Origin: Gymnothorax reevesii
Lineage: Eukaryota > Chordata > Actinopteri > Anguilliformes > Muraenidae
Assembly (NCBI GenBank): GCA_029721435.1
Contig: CM056574.1
Location: forward strand, 28,753,001-28,817,000
DNA: 64,000 bases
Reading direction: 5' to 3'
Shown piece after piece: positions 1-17,350 of this stretch; position 1 is the stretch's first letter, and each line of letters starts with the position of its first letter. The notes under the pieces were generated by a model. That model made no database searches, had not been told where the DNA came from, and was given only the letters and a program-made list of their open reading frames with translations. The position numbers and the translations under genes are program-made.

Positions 1-267
1 TAGCCATTAGGGGGGAATCGTCTCTGATTCCTAGCCAATCTAGGTAGTCGGGGGGGGGGATGGCATCTGAGTGATCCGATCCCCTTCGGTGCGTGTGAAT
101 CCTTTTCCTCCAGGTATGACTTTATTCTCTCTTTCTAAATTGTGTGTAACTTGTAATTGCCTTAAAGTTGATTTGTTTGATCTAAGTTTGTGCCAACCTG
201 GTGATTAAATTATTGTTATTCCTCTCAGCTTGCGTGGTCCCCGTGACTCTTAACACTTGTGCATTCT
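1..267. repeat. 267 bp direct repeat, copy A
   Basis: This segment recurs almost base for base at 11416-11683; I see only a one-base difference in a G-run near position 50. It begins TAGCCATTAGG and ends TTGTGCATTCT. No ORF or tRNA-like boxes are evident. Length and 3' context suggest an LTR-like or other short dispersed element, but I cannot classify it. The left edge coincides with the window edge, so it may extend further left. Confidence 0.8.
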
Positions 268-3200
268 GACACTGTCATGTTTTTGTGTTGGGAAATATTA
301 AGTAGGCTAGCCTACATAGGCCAATTCAAAGAAAACCTCAGACGAAAAAAATTTTAGCAATGGGTCTGCTCGCCGGAATTGTAAAATAAAAAGACATGAA
401 TAAAAACAAGAATAAACTCTCATTAAATATTTAGTCGTATTATCGTTACTATCTGACCACCTGTTGTGACACCGTGTTGGTCTCGACTTAGTAGACACAC
501 GTGGGAATGGAATGGGACTAAGGAATGCTACTTCCTGTAACCAAAGCTCTTGTTTTTTTATGAATGAAATGTCCAAAAAAGGTGTGTGAGTGGATGGGGG
601 CAGCGGGGCGGAGGGATTTCCTCGGGAGCCTGACGTCAGTCGTATTCTCCTTCTCGTCCCATTGTTGTTTTGTTTTTTTTATTCTTCACAACAACATATA
701 GTGAAATAAACAGTCATGATGCGCAAAACCTGAGATAGTGGCGTTGTAAGATGTACGGGCATAATAAATTAATACGTTAATTAAAATGAGTAGCTTTGGA
801 CAGGGCCAGCGCTCGCCTAGTCAATTGCCTAAGCAAAAATCCACCCCTTTATTGGCATCAATTGCTTGTTCTTAATGCTTAATCCTTGCTTGTTCTTAAT
901 GGTTTTAATTTATTAACACGTTTTCCAATTTAAGAATAATCAAGTGGCAATTGAAGACACGGCTTTTCTCCCTCTATGCGATCTAACAGCGACAAATGGG
1001 CTAAATTCAGTTCAGAAAAATAATTTTATTATAATTAGGTCTATGCACTGGCATCAGCGACGTAACTTTTTCCAGCAAGAGCGGCATTTCAGAACTCTTC
1101 AGCGAATGAAGGTAATTCTGGTGACAAGTAGGCCTTCTTGGTTTCGTCCGTTTACATTTTCCAGCACGCAACAGCTTGTATATAGGCCTACAATTGTCGT
1201 TTATGCGCGTCGACGGGATAATGCAAATGAGCACCGAATGGTGTCAGACAGGGGCATGCTGGGGATCCAAATCAGGCCGGGAGACTACCAAGCAAGCAGG
1301 CCACTGAAGTGTTGCGGTGGATGCAAAGCGCACAGCGAAAAATTTGTGGGGGTTTTTCTTCAAAATAAGACGACTTTAGGCAGCATTTAGAGTTGTCATA
1401 GCAACTACAACAACACTATTAGACTGACAGCCGCACAACAACACTCTATTAAACAGAACCATGACGACAGCTCCACACAGTCCTGCATACCATACCAGTT
1501 TTGTCTTCTCTAATCTCTTCTCTACATCATACTGTGTCCTTTTGTTCTATATTATTTATATAATGTGCAGAATTACACAAAAACATGTTTGTATTACTTT
1601 GTCAGCAAATCGTTCAGATGTCATGCCAGCTTACAATAGCTAAGAAGAATACCAATATTGAATATAATACTATTGTATTGGCTGTCCTAAAAGTCGATAG
1701 ATGACGTATTATGCAAATTAGGTAATGACAACTTGCGCATGTGTTTTGGAGCTGCCATGTGTTTTTTATATCGCTTAGTTTGGCATAGAAATCAGCCTTG
1801 CAATATATGCAGTATGCCCGAGTATCATCCCCAATAAACTGCTTCAACCTGCCTTTGAATTCAAGGTTTGATTCCCACTCCTTTCTGTACTTTTGACTGT
1901 ACAGTTTAGACTAAGCCATGTTCAGCTAGAGGTTTAGCTTGTGTCACGGAGAAATGCAAACACGCACTGAACTGTCTGGACGAGGCGAGTATCTTTATTA
2001 ATACAGTTCAGGCATGCAAACTGGTCATGGGTGAAAAAGGTGAGAAGGGCGCACAGACACACGGTGCAAACGGAAACGTAAATTTCATAGTCTGCGTTAT
2101 AGAAACATGTATCTTGAATAGAATACTGTACAAGATGACTTACCTTACACATCTCTTTTTATTGAGACGACAATTCAAAACAACTATAACTTATGCACAG
2201 GTCCTTTTTCTTTTTTTTTGGCCTGGACAATGATTACATGCTCTTTTTACCATGAATACCTAAATCTAAATCAACAAGTTTTGCACATGTCATTTTTTGT
2301 TTTGGCCTGGACAAAGATCACATGCCCTGTCAGTGACAACATGTAGGCTACAGTATAGTCTACACTCACTCTCCGATCATGTGCTTGATACATTACAATG
2401 TACATCACCACATGTAGGCTAGCTCTTCAAAAGCAGTAAACGGTAACATGGAAAGTCACTTTTTAATAGGCACACCTTATGCATTTTTTCATGCCTTTAT
2501 CAACCTACAGTAAACTTAACTAAGTTCCATACTTCTCTAATTTCATTGATCATACTGGTTAAAACATTTGCACAATTGTTTTAAAATAACCACAAAAAGC
2601 TATAGCTCTTGATCATTTATTATTATTTTAATTCAAGAAAACGACATGTGCTTTACTCATCAGGGCGAGGTCTAAGCAATAGCCTACCACCCATCGCCAC
2701 ATGGCGGAGAGTCGTGACTAATTATAAAATACGTGACTGAGACGGTAGGCCTATTTAGCCTTTTATCTGTTCCCAAAAACGAGTCTCCCTCGAAACCTAT
2801 TTAGGTTTAAGCTACTCTTAAAAACGCTGTTGAAGAGACAGGCTTGCTCGTCTACCTAAAACTTTCTAAAACATCACGTCGGTAGACCTACTGTGCAGTT
2901 CATTTGATAGGCCAGGATAACGTTATGCGAGGCGGTCAAATATCGAGGAATAAATTCAGTTTTACAGATTAGTTAATTTACCCTCATGGCAACGTTCTGT
3001 TTCACTTCAACAGCAGCCTGTTGTAGGCTATACAATGGTCTGTTATCAAGAAATGTCACAGTAAAATGTTGGGAAGTGAATGGAGCATTCTACAGGATTA
3101 TAAAGAGCCGTGTAGCCTATTAATGGCAGAATGAATTACGAACAGCACAGTAGGCACGAACGAAACCAGCGCAAGTTCCAAGTGCAGGAATTAATCTAAC

Positions 3201-3400
3201 GACAACACTGACGTCTGATTTATGAAGCTGTTCATAGGCTATCACTTTAAGAAATGTATAACTGTATCGTTTATGCCTTACCTTGCCGCAGGTTCTAATT
3301 TCCACAATGGAGGCCTTGAGCTGATTTCTTTCGTGGGTAAATTGCTTCAGGCTGGCACCATTAGAAAAAAAATTAGGAAGAAGGGGCGCCTTGAAAATTG
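268..3400. other. Intergenic DNA, no gene seen
   Basis: AT-rich sequence with only short spurious ORFs. A short motif, GGCCTGGACAA followed by GAT and ACATGC, occurs twice near 2220 and 2303. I see no coding exons, RNA genes or recognisable transposon ends here. Confidence 0.5.
600..660. promoter_or_regulatory. GC box plus palindromic CRE site
   Basis: A GGGGCGG Sp1-type box at about 603-609 lies some 20 bases before a perfect TGACGTCA cAMP-response palindrome at 631-638, in a locally GC-rich patch. This could be an upstream regulatory segment. No transcript start can be assigned, and such sites also arise by chance. Confidence 0.25.
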
Positions 3401-4738
3401 CCGCTTCAGTTCGAGCATCTCGTCAGTCATTTGCTCTCACGAGACGAGTGTAATGTAGGTCTGTAGTTTTCTGCGGTCCACTGTTCTGCTCGCTCGCTAG
3501 CCCCCCTCCTCGGATCTGCGCGTACATGGCCCATTTCGAACTCAAAACGGCGAATTTCGCCGAAAGGTGAGGAGTTTGCATGCCTGACAGTTATTTATTT
3601 ACACAATAAAAAATCACATTTATCCCGCCGGGACTGTAAACCAACACTGAGCAATAGCGGCGGGTTCGCATGTGCGATTCATTTGCAGTTTGGACACGGA
3701 GGGGTGAACTTCTCCTGCTCCGACTCCAGCAAAGAGGGGCGGCTGCGAGAGGACTGGGCCGCCCGTGAGTGCTCTGTGACGGGGGAAAGGCCGACGGTAA
3801 CACCCGCTGCATGTCGAGAGTAGTAACGATTAAAGTCGCTTGGTTGGCAACACTGGAGGCGTCTCTCTCACTCATCCCCCCTCCTCTCGCAGACTGCTCC
3901 ATGTGCTTCTCTACATTTCCAGTGTTTTGGCTGTGTAGAGGCGGGCCATAAAGCAACTAACCAGTCACAACACGAGTCCTCTAAAAGAAAAACGGTGATC
4001 GCTGTAATTTCGATCAATCCTACCCTCTGATCGCAGAGTTCATGTTGGCTACGTGTGCACTATGCAGTGAGGGGGCGTGTTCTCTGTCAAAAAAGTGCTG
4101 CCAGCGCTGCTGCTGTTGCAACAAGTGTGTGTTGTCCGCCTGGAAACAGCGGGCCAGTGGCTGCATTTTATTTAATGGCAGCCAGGCAGGCCGATAAGGC
4201 CACAGGCCACCGGGAAAAGTCCAGAGCGTCCAGATGGGCCAGCATGCGCCTGGTGTCAGGAGTCCTTGTGGGGGTAAAGAGTAAAATTCCCGTACAGGCC
4301 ACAGCCTGTGCCTTTGGCTCTGGCCCAAGCGCTTAAACAACTGGACAATCCGAGAGCTTGAATCCACCAGGGGGCGTGTCTTTCCTGTCACTTGTAAGAT
4401 CCATAATGACGCGTTTTTGGTTTTAACATGAAGCGTCCAGCCCTCAATTTCAGCACTCTAGTTCATTCAGCCGTCAGAATTTTTGTCGCCTGACATTCGT
4501 CTCTCGTTGTTATGGAAATTCTGCGACGAAAAATGCAACAAGAATTATGACGGATTACATATTGTGACATCACAAGTGTTGCAAGCTTTATGATTTTTCG
4601 GTTGCTTCTGTGATGCAAATAACTATAACTCCCATATAACCAGATACGCACTAGCTACTGTGTATCAGAGCTAAACGGCGCTTCGCTGGAGACACAACAA
4701 AGTGTGATTACGATTGGATGTACGATTGAGTACTGAAG
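3400..4738 (+). promoter_or_regulatory. GC-rich region upstream of kinase exon 1, probable promoter
   Basis: Relative to its surroundings this stretch is rich in GC and CpG, with GCG/CGC clusters near 3480-3560, 3640-3800 and 4040-4340. It ends at the proposed first coding exon of the kinase. No TATA box is obvious close to the ATG. I infer promoter and 5' UTR from position and composition only. Confidence 0.35.
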
Positions 4739-11143
<6,405 letters not shown>

Positions 11144-11415
11144 CAATTTATCAATTTATGAGGAAAAAAAACATAACTTTTGCAGGAACGATCAATCATG
11201 TTGCACGAACAGGATTTTCATTAGAAACCAGAACCCAGCACAAATTGCTGATTACTTTGAATGATGCACTGTTTATCTGTATTGCTGCAAGCATAAGACT
11301 TCATAAAAATACAAATTTGTGAATAGCCCACCAGCATCTATAATTGCCAAACTGTTTTATTGTCATTTTACGCTACGGTCAACGGTTATGGTTTTGGCCT
11401 AAAACAAAGAGATTC
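11144..11415 (+). other. Kinase 3' UTR and flank
   Basis: This sequence follows the kinase stop codon. There is no canonical AATAAA; an ATAAAA lies near 11304. It runs up to copy B of the 267 bp repeat. Confidence 0.45.
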
Positions 11416-11683
11416 TAGCCATTAGGGGGGAATCGTCTCTGATTCCTAGCCAATCTAGGTAGTCGGGGGGGGGGGATGGCATCTGAGTGATCCGATCCCC
11501 TTCGGTGCGTGTGAATCCTTTTCCTCCAGGTATGACTTTATTCTCTCTTTCTAAATTGTGTGTAACTTGTAATTGCCTTAAAGTTGATTTGTTTGATCTA
11601 AGTTTGTGCCAACCTGGTGATTAAATTATTGTTATTCCTCTCAGCTTGCGTGGTCCCCGTGACTCTTAACACTTGTGCATTCT
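11416..11683. repeat. 267 bp direct repeat, copy B
   Basis: Nearly identical to 1-267 and in the same orientation, 11.4 kb away. It is preceded by TTC and followed by TTCTAGCCAT, so the string TTCTAGCCAT occurs at both edges (11413-11422 and 11684-11693). With copy A it brackets the kinase gene. Confidence 0.85.
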
Positions 11684-12080
11684 TTCTAGCCATGTTACGA
11701 CCTGTACTTAGGGGGCAATTCCTTCCCATTCCAGACTAGCTAGCTGATTTTGTCGGTAGTGATGGGTTTTAAGTTGGAATACAGATTACGGTCTACCCCT
11801 AAAGGGTTTATGTAGTACCGGTCCTTGAGATTCTGTCTTAAGGGTACCCCTGGGCTGAAAGGCCGGTATCTGATTGATCTTCTTAAGGGGCCCTTCGGTG
11901 CACTTAAACCTGGGTTCATGATATGTTTATGCTCAGTGCTACTTTGTTTACGTCTCGATGCTACTATCATGGTAATTTATTCCGTCCTCTAGAACTATCA
12001 CTGAACTGAGTGATAGCAACTGCGTTTATTACCCGGGGATGTCAGCTGAGTAACTGGTTTTCACAATCTGATGGCGTAGC
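11684..12080. repeat. Diverged relative of the 267 bp repeat, LTR-like
   Basis: It opens TAGCCATGTTACGACC and shares spaced words with the preceding repeat: TTAGGGGG-AAT, a GTCGG before an ATG, ATCTGA-TGATC and CCCTTCGGTGC. This suggests a longer, diverged member of the same family lying in tandem. TGTTACGACC resembles the start of many fish LTRs. I see no coding sequence and cannot fix the 3' edge. Confidence 0.45.
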
Positions 12081-13680
12081 CATCCCGAGATTCATGCATG
12101 CTGTCCCCAAACTATACATTCTAATTCTAATTTGGAGTCAGATATTTAATGAGGAAATAAATAAATTTGGTATTCTAAATGTATTATGGAGTCAGATTAA
12201 TTGTAACCGTTTTTGGGCTTTTTTGGGCTTTTTGGCCCTGTTCTTTTGAACGGAGAAGAATATCCATTCTATTGTGACTCACACCAGCCAGGAAGCTGCT
12301 CGAATTAACGCCAGCCAAAAGAACAAGTGGAACCTTCAGCCCTCTGCAATGTCCATATTTTGGTATGGTTTTGTGGGGTTCTACACCATATATCCAAGTT
12401 GTTAAAAAATAGTTAACATTTGCTAAATAAAAAGCTACAGGGCACCTTTTTGATGTCACAAAGATTTGTTCTCAAACTTGATTGAAATGATAAAATTGTT
12501 TCTCAATAAAAATAGATCTGTTGAAAAAAATATTTAGAATTGCATGTGATTTGTTGTACTCTAATTCATATTTCACTTTTATTGGGGTAGATACAAGGTA
12601 TGTGCCCACAGGCAACTATAGTTGCCACTCATTTTAATAAGATTTTCTAGAAAAGGGAACACAAAAAGGGGAAAAGAAATGCTCGATGACACAGTTTAGG
12701 CTATTTCAGGTCAGATCTTCGTTAATTGTCCCTGAAATTTCGTTTTTTTCACCCACCTATTTACCTCTCACTGTGCCCGTTTGCGCGCACGTCTGTATGT
12801 GTGTGTGTGTGGAGACAGAGAGATCCCGCATCATAGTGCAGTGTAAGTTATCACGTCACCGTTTTCAAAGGTGCATAGTAACGCAGAACATGTACTTCAT
12901 TGCAGTACTTCAGTAGCCTAGTTTTAGAGAATTTGTAATTAAGATTTTTTTTTTTAATGGGACTTTCACTCTCACTCTACTACATTTAAACGATAAAAAT
13001 ATTACTTTCACTTCGTTACTTTGACGCTAGCAACTTAGTCACTCATTTCAAATTAAAATATGAATTTAATGCATTTACGGAGTATCTGAATTTGGCGTGT
13101 TCGAGAAGAACGATATATCTGTGCAGAAGTGTCTGCCAGTGGACGTGTAGAAGCAAATTTATGCACGCAGTTACAATATACTATCAATAGATGGCAAAAC
13201 AGGATCAGTTATTGAAAATGTTCAACTGATAGAGACTTCCTGGGTCTGTGTCTTTCATTCACCAGAAAATTGATGAAAGAGCACAATGAAAGAACAAACA
13301 GTGGTTGATTTGCTTCTTTCCATGCGTAGTATGAAAAATACTTTACACTTGTACTTGCACTTTTGATACTTAATTTTTTTCACAAAATACTTTTGGTTCT
13401 TCAGTAGATACTGTGAGCTACTTTTGGACATTTGCTCAAGTAATTTGCTTATGGGTGACTTCATTGTGACTTCGTAAGTGAAGGAATAATGCAGCTTTCA
13501 GAACGTTGTTGTAGCCAGATCACGTAAATAATTCCAGGATAAGCGTGCATTATTGGACCTCGGTATTTCAAAAAACACCCTGGTTAAGGCCCTGGCTGTG
13601 CGCATTTACACACGAGGCACATTGGATCATCAGGACCTGACAGTTATTCATTTTCTATGTTCTGCTATAGTCTGATCTAA
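12081..13680. other. Intergenic DNA, no gene seen
   Basis: AT-rich with a short TGTGTG run near 12795. ORFs are short and without recognisable similarity. Confidence 0.5.
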
Positions 13681-13689
13681 TCATTAAAA

Positions 13690-16140
13690 TTTAGTTTTGA
13701 TTACAACTAGCTCATCTTGGCCGATGTTTCAACTGTACTATATCTGCTGTAAATCGGCTTTAACAATTAAAATAGGTTATAGGATATGACAGTCATGGGA
13801 TGATTTCAGTCCCATTCCTGATGGACAGCGGCACTAGCCCTCGGCATGGGTAAAACGTTTATGCCCCTTGAAAGACTAAAAACTTATATCCTTTGCTCAG
13901 AAGGATTGAATGGTAAAACCATGAAGTCATTTTCTAGTGTTTTCTGTGAAGCAAATTTACTTGTCAGAAATGGCCACCATATTTTCAATTGAATTACGCG
14001 GAGCGTATTACATCATAGTGTTATGGCCCCAATTTGTTATTACATTTACAGCAACAGCAACAGCAACAGCAAGGGATGACAGACACAGTTTAAAAGACTT
14101 AACCACATTTAATGAACAAAGACAACTAAACAACTAACTACAACTATGACCAAGATTGAACACAACAAAAACAGAAATATTTACAGTCCCTCTTTGTTTT
14201 GGTGGGGTGGCTTGGTGATGTCCTGGGTAAGGAAAATGCTCAAACTCAGGCAAAAATCCACAAAAGAAACTTCACAGGTCTTGAACAGAATGACAGGTCT
14301 GGCCGCATGTATCCTTCTTCTTGCAATTTCTCCTACTACTTTACTGTCCCAATTCTACTCCTTATATACTCTTTTGCAGACCCCACCCACATTTAGACCT
14401 TTTTTTTTTAATTTTGGGGACTTGCCCCAGACATGTCTGAAACATGTCCAAACATAGCTCCAGTCTGAGCTGAATAAAAAAAAAGGTAAATACTGCCATC
14501 TAGTGGCCTATATTCACATTACAATAGGCTGTATCATACCCCTCTGCCTGAGTAGCCTATAGCTATCACCTTCTATATAAAATTTTGCTTTTATGTTGGG
14601 AAAGAAAGCACAATATTCAACCGAGATTAACCGCAGAAAGCAATTAGTGAACTGGCTGCAATTTATTGACACAATTTTCCAAACCTGCCAATAATTTTTA
14701 TCGTTCACTCGGTAGACTAGATCAAGATAATCTGTTCAGAGAATTAATATTTTTGAGAATAAACTGAGGCAATATTGGTTATTTTTTTTTACTGTATATT
14801 CATCGAGTTTTGTTTGGTGTCTCTGGTCAGTCTATTAACTCGGGTCAGTGTTTATAGTGACTGTTGTTACAACAAAGTTTAAATAACATACAAGCGAACA
14901 ACCTCTTGTTTATTTATTTATGTATTTATTTATTTATCAATTATTTTCCTCCCGGAAAACGGCCACCGCATTTTCAAATGAATTAACGAACACGAAGTTG
15001 TAATAAAAGCTCAATTTGAATGTAATATCATTATCACTTCTCCTACAGTAAAATGGTTTCTATGCTGCTAATTAGAAGCTCCACGATCTACTGAAGTAAA
15101 CACCGACTGAAAAGAGTTATTAGAATTCATTAACGCAACCTACTTACAAGAATGACTTAGTAAAGCCAGATGAATATGAAATAAATGTTCAAATTGTGCA
15201 AGCTTATGGACTAAAATCATAATGCTCCGAATATATTTATTTATGTGGTTTATTTAAAAAAAATAGTCGGCAAGTTATGACCAGTAGGTCGAACATTAAT
15301 GAATTCTAATCACACGTTTTCCAGCTTATTTTCCCTCAGTATAGGCGCTTCTTTTTTCAGCAAAGGAACATGTTATACTGCAGGAGGCTGTGACTATATT
15401 CTGTCAGAAGGATAAAATGTATCAAAGTCTAATGATTGTATAGCCTATAGTTAAAATTGACTGTATAAGCCTCATTCATTTGAAAATGCGGTGGCCGTTT
15501 CCGAAGAGAAGGGGAAAATACATGAAAACAAAGCTCGGTGATAAATATAATAGCCTAAGCTTAGTCGTAGTCTAACAACAGTCACACTATAGTCACTGAC
15601 CCGAGTCATTCATGGCTAATCTTGGTCGATGTATTACTGTAGCCTACTACCAGTTGCGGTAAATCATTTTACGAAATTACGCTATGTTAAAAGATTACTC
15701 GGTTTTTGGAGGGATTGAATGGTAAGACCATTAAGTCATTTTCTCATGTTTTCCGAGAAACAAAATTACTTTTCGGAAAGGGGTCACCGCATTTTCAAAT
15801 GAATCACACGGAGCTGTAATAGAAGCTCCATTTCAAGTAGGCTATAAAATGATAAGGCTGTATCGCACCCCTCTGCCTGAGTATAGCCTTCTATTTAAAA
15901 ATATGTTTTTATGGTAGAGAAAGAAAGCACAATAATCAACCGAATATAACAGCCGACAGCAATGTATGAACAGGCTGCAATTTATAAACATTACTTTCCA
16001 AACCAGCCGATCATTTTTAATGTTCTCCAGCTAGGCTAGATAAAAATAATCTGTTCAGAGCATTAATATTTTCGAGAATAAGATGACACAATATCGTCAT
16101 ATTCATCGAGTTTTGTTTGGTGTCACTAGCTGCTTAATTA
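13690..16140. repeat. Cluster of direct and inverted repeat units, non-coding
   Basis: A unit around 13700-14028 that resumes at 14524-14880 recurs in the same orientation at about 15610-16130. Shared words include TTGAATGGTAA-ACCAT, CACCGCATTTTCAA, CCCCTCTGCCTGAG and ATTCATCGAGTTTTGTTTGG. Part of it is also inverted: CTCGGGTCAGTG near 14837 and its complement CACTGACCCGAG near 15594, and GGCCACCGCATTTTCAAATG near 14961 and its complement near 15480. The pattern suggests a fold-back or repeatedly inserted non-autonomous element. No transposase is present. Confidence 0.6.
14029..14523 (-). mobile_element. Solo LTR of the Gmr1-like element
   Basis: On the minus strand this matches the 496 bp LTR at 26154-26649: it starts TGTAATGTGAATATAGGCC and ends in GGCCATAACA. 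It is flanked by ATAG on both sides (14025-14028 and 14524-14527), a 4 bp target duplication like that of the full element. It is more diverged than the full element's LTR pair and interrupts the repeat unit at 13700-14880. No internal region remains, as expected after LTR-LTR recombination. Confidence 0.92.
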
Positions 16141-16406
16141 ATTTGCCAGATTAGTGCAGAATAGAAAAAGCTGTGTGCTGGTTATTGTTAGACTACTGAC
16201 TTCAAACATTTTGAACAATCACATTCATTACAATTTATTTATGAAAATGGCAGGCTAGATAATTAGTTTGGCCAACAGTTATGCTGAGCTTAAAGCAGGC
16301 ATTTACCATCTAATTGCAGTATTTCGAGAATAGTCAGTGGTTCCGAGACCTTACCTCGGTGGGAGGCCAGCAAAGACTGCAAATTTCACTGTCTTGGGAC
16401 TCCCCG

Positions 16407-16600
16407 GACCAGTGGTCCGGACCAGTCCCCTAGTGGAGCAGGACAGTTACTGCAGTGGTCCGTGCTCCAAAGACCAGTGGTTCGGACCAGTCCCCTAGTG
16501 GAGCAGGACAGTTACTGCAGTGGTCCGTGCTCCAAGGACCAGTGGTCCGGACCAGTCCCCTAGTGGAGCAGGACAGTAATTGCAGCGGTCTGTATTACAG
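16407..16600. repeat. 65 bp tandem repeat, three copies
   Basis: Copies start at 16407, 16472 and 16537. Each contains GACCAGTGGTCCGGACCAG and GGAGCAGGACAGT. Inside the unit, CCGGACCAGTGGTCCGG is itself palindromic. The third copy is the most diverged. The ORF across it is a by-product. Confidence 0.9.
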
Positions 16601-16639
16601 GACAGTACAGTACACAAAATGTTACAGCCCTCTCTCAAA

Positions 16640-16815
16640 TCATTTGACACAAAGCACTTCACAGTTATGCCTCTTATTCGCCCTGATGGCAGAGGCTGCC
16701 ATGCAAGGCGCCTACCGGCACATCACGAGCAGTTTGGGGTTCAGTGTCTTGCTCAAGGACACTTCGACATGTTCTCTGGAGGAGCCATGGATCGAACCAA
16801 GAACCTTCTGATTTC
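16640..16815. repeat. Dispersed fish repeat
   Basis: The run CAGTTTGGGGTTCAGTGTCT followed by TGCTCAAGGACACTTCGACATG and GGATCGAACC resembles a short element seen in many percomorph intergenic regions. I give it no family name. Confidence 0.45.
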
Positions 16816-17350
16816 TTGATCACCCGCTCAACCTCCTGAATCATTAGTGATTGGATTTGGTGGAACCCAGATCGCACTCCCTCTCCCGCACCCAAAGTGA
16901 ACTGCTCCATGTCAAGAGCATGTCAACATTCCATTGTCCCTTGCTACGACATACCCTTGCAGTCTAATGAAAAGTTTAAACACACCTTACTTGAGTTATA
17001 GCACTCTATTTTTTGTGAAATCCAAGTGGTTTAACTCCCATAAAAATCCTGAAATGACACAAAGAAAGGGGAAAAAAACATAATATATCATCCAGTATAG
17101 TGTCCAAAATTGAGGCATTAATAATAAAGCCATAACAAACTTGCTCTCCCTTTTGCAATGAGTGAACTGATATGAAACTAGTTACGTATTTCTTGGACAG
17201 AGAGGTCAAGAAGAAGCAACACAAAATGCATCATAGGACTACCCTTGAGGGGAAATTTATTTACTTTCCCGCAAAGACAAATTATACTCGCAACTGGTGC
17301 TTATTTTGATGCATTTAAGATTTCAATTTTTAATTTTTTAAAAACATTTA
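16816..17350. other. Intergenic DNA, nothing recognised
   Basis: No gene, repeat or RNA signal that I can support. Confidence 0.5.

Noticed and set aside
944..1390. 148-codon ORF
   Set aside because: No recognisable domain, no splice or promoter context, and an overlapping ORF on the other strand; composition is like the surrounding intergenic DNA.
3591..4391. 121- and 123-codon minus-strand ORFs in the GC-rich region
   Set aside because: GC-rich DNA lowers stop frequency; no domain or splice support, and opposing ORFs overlap.
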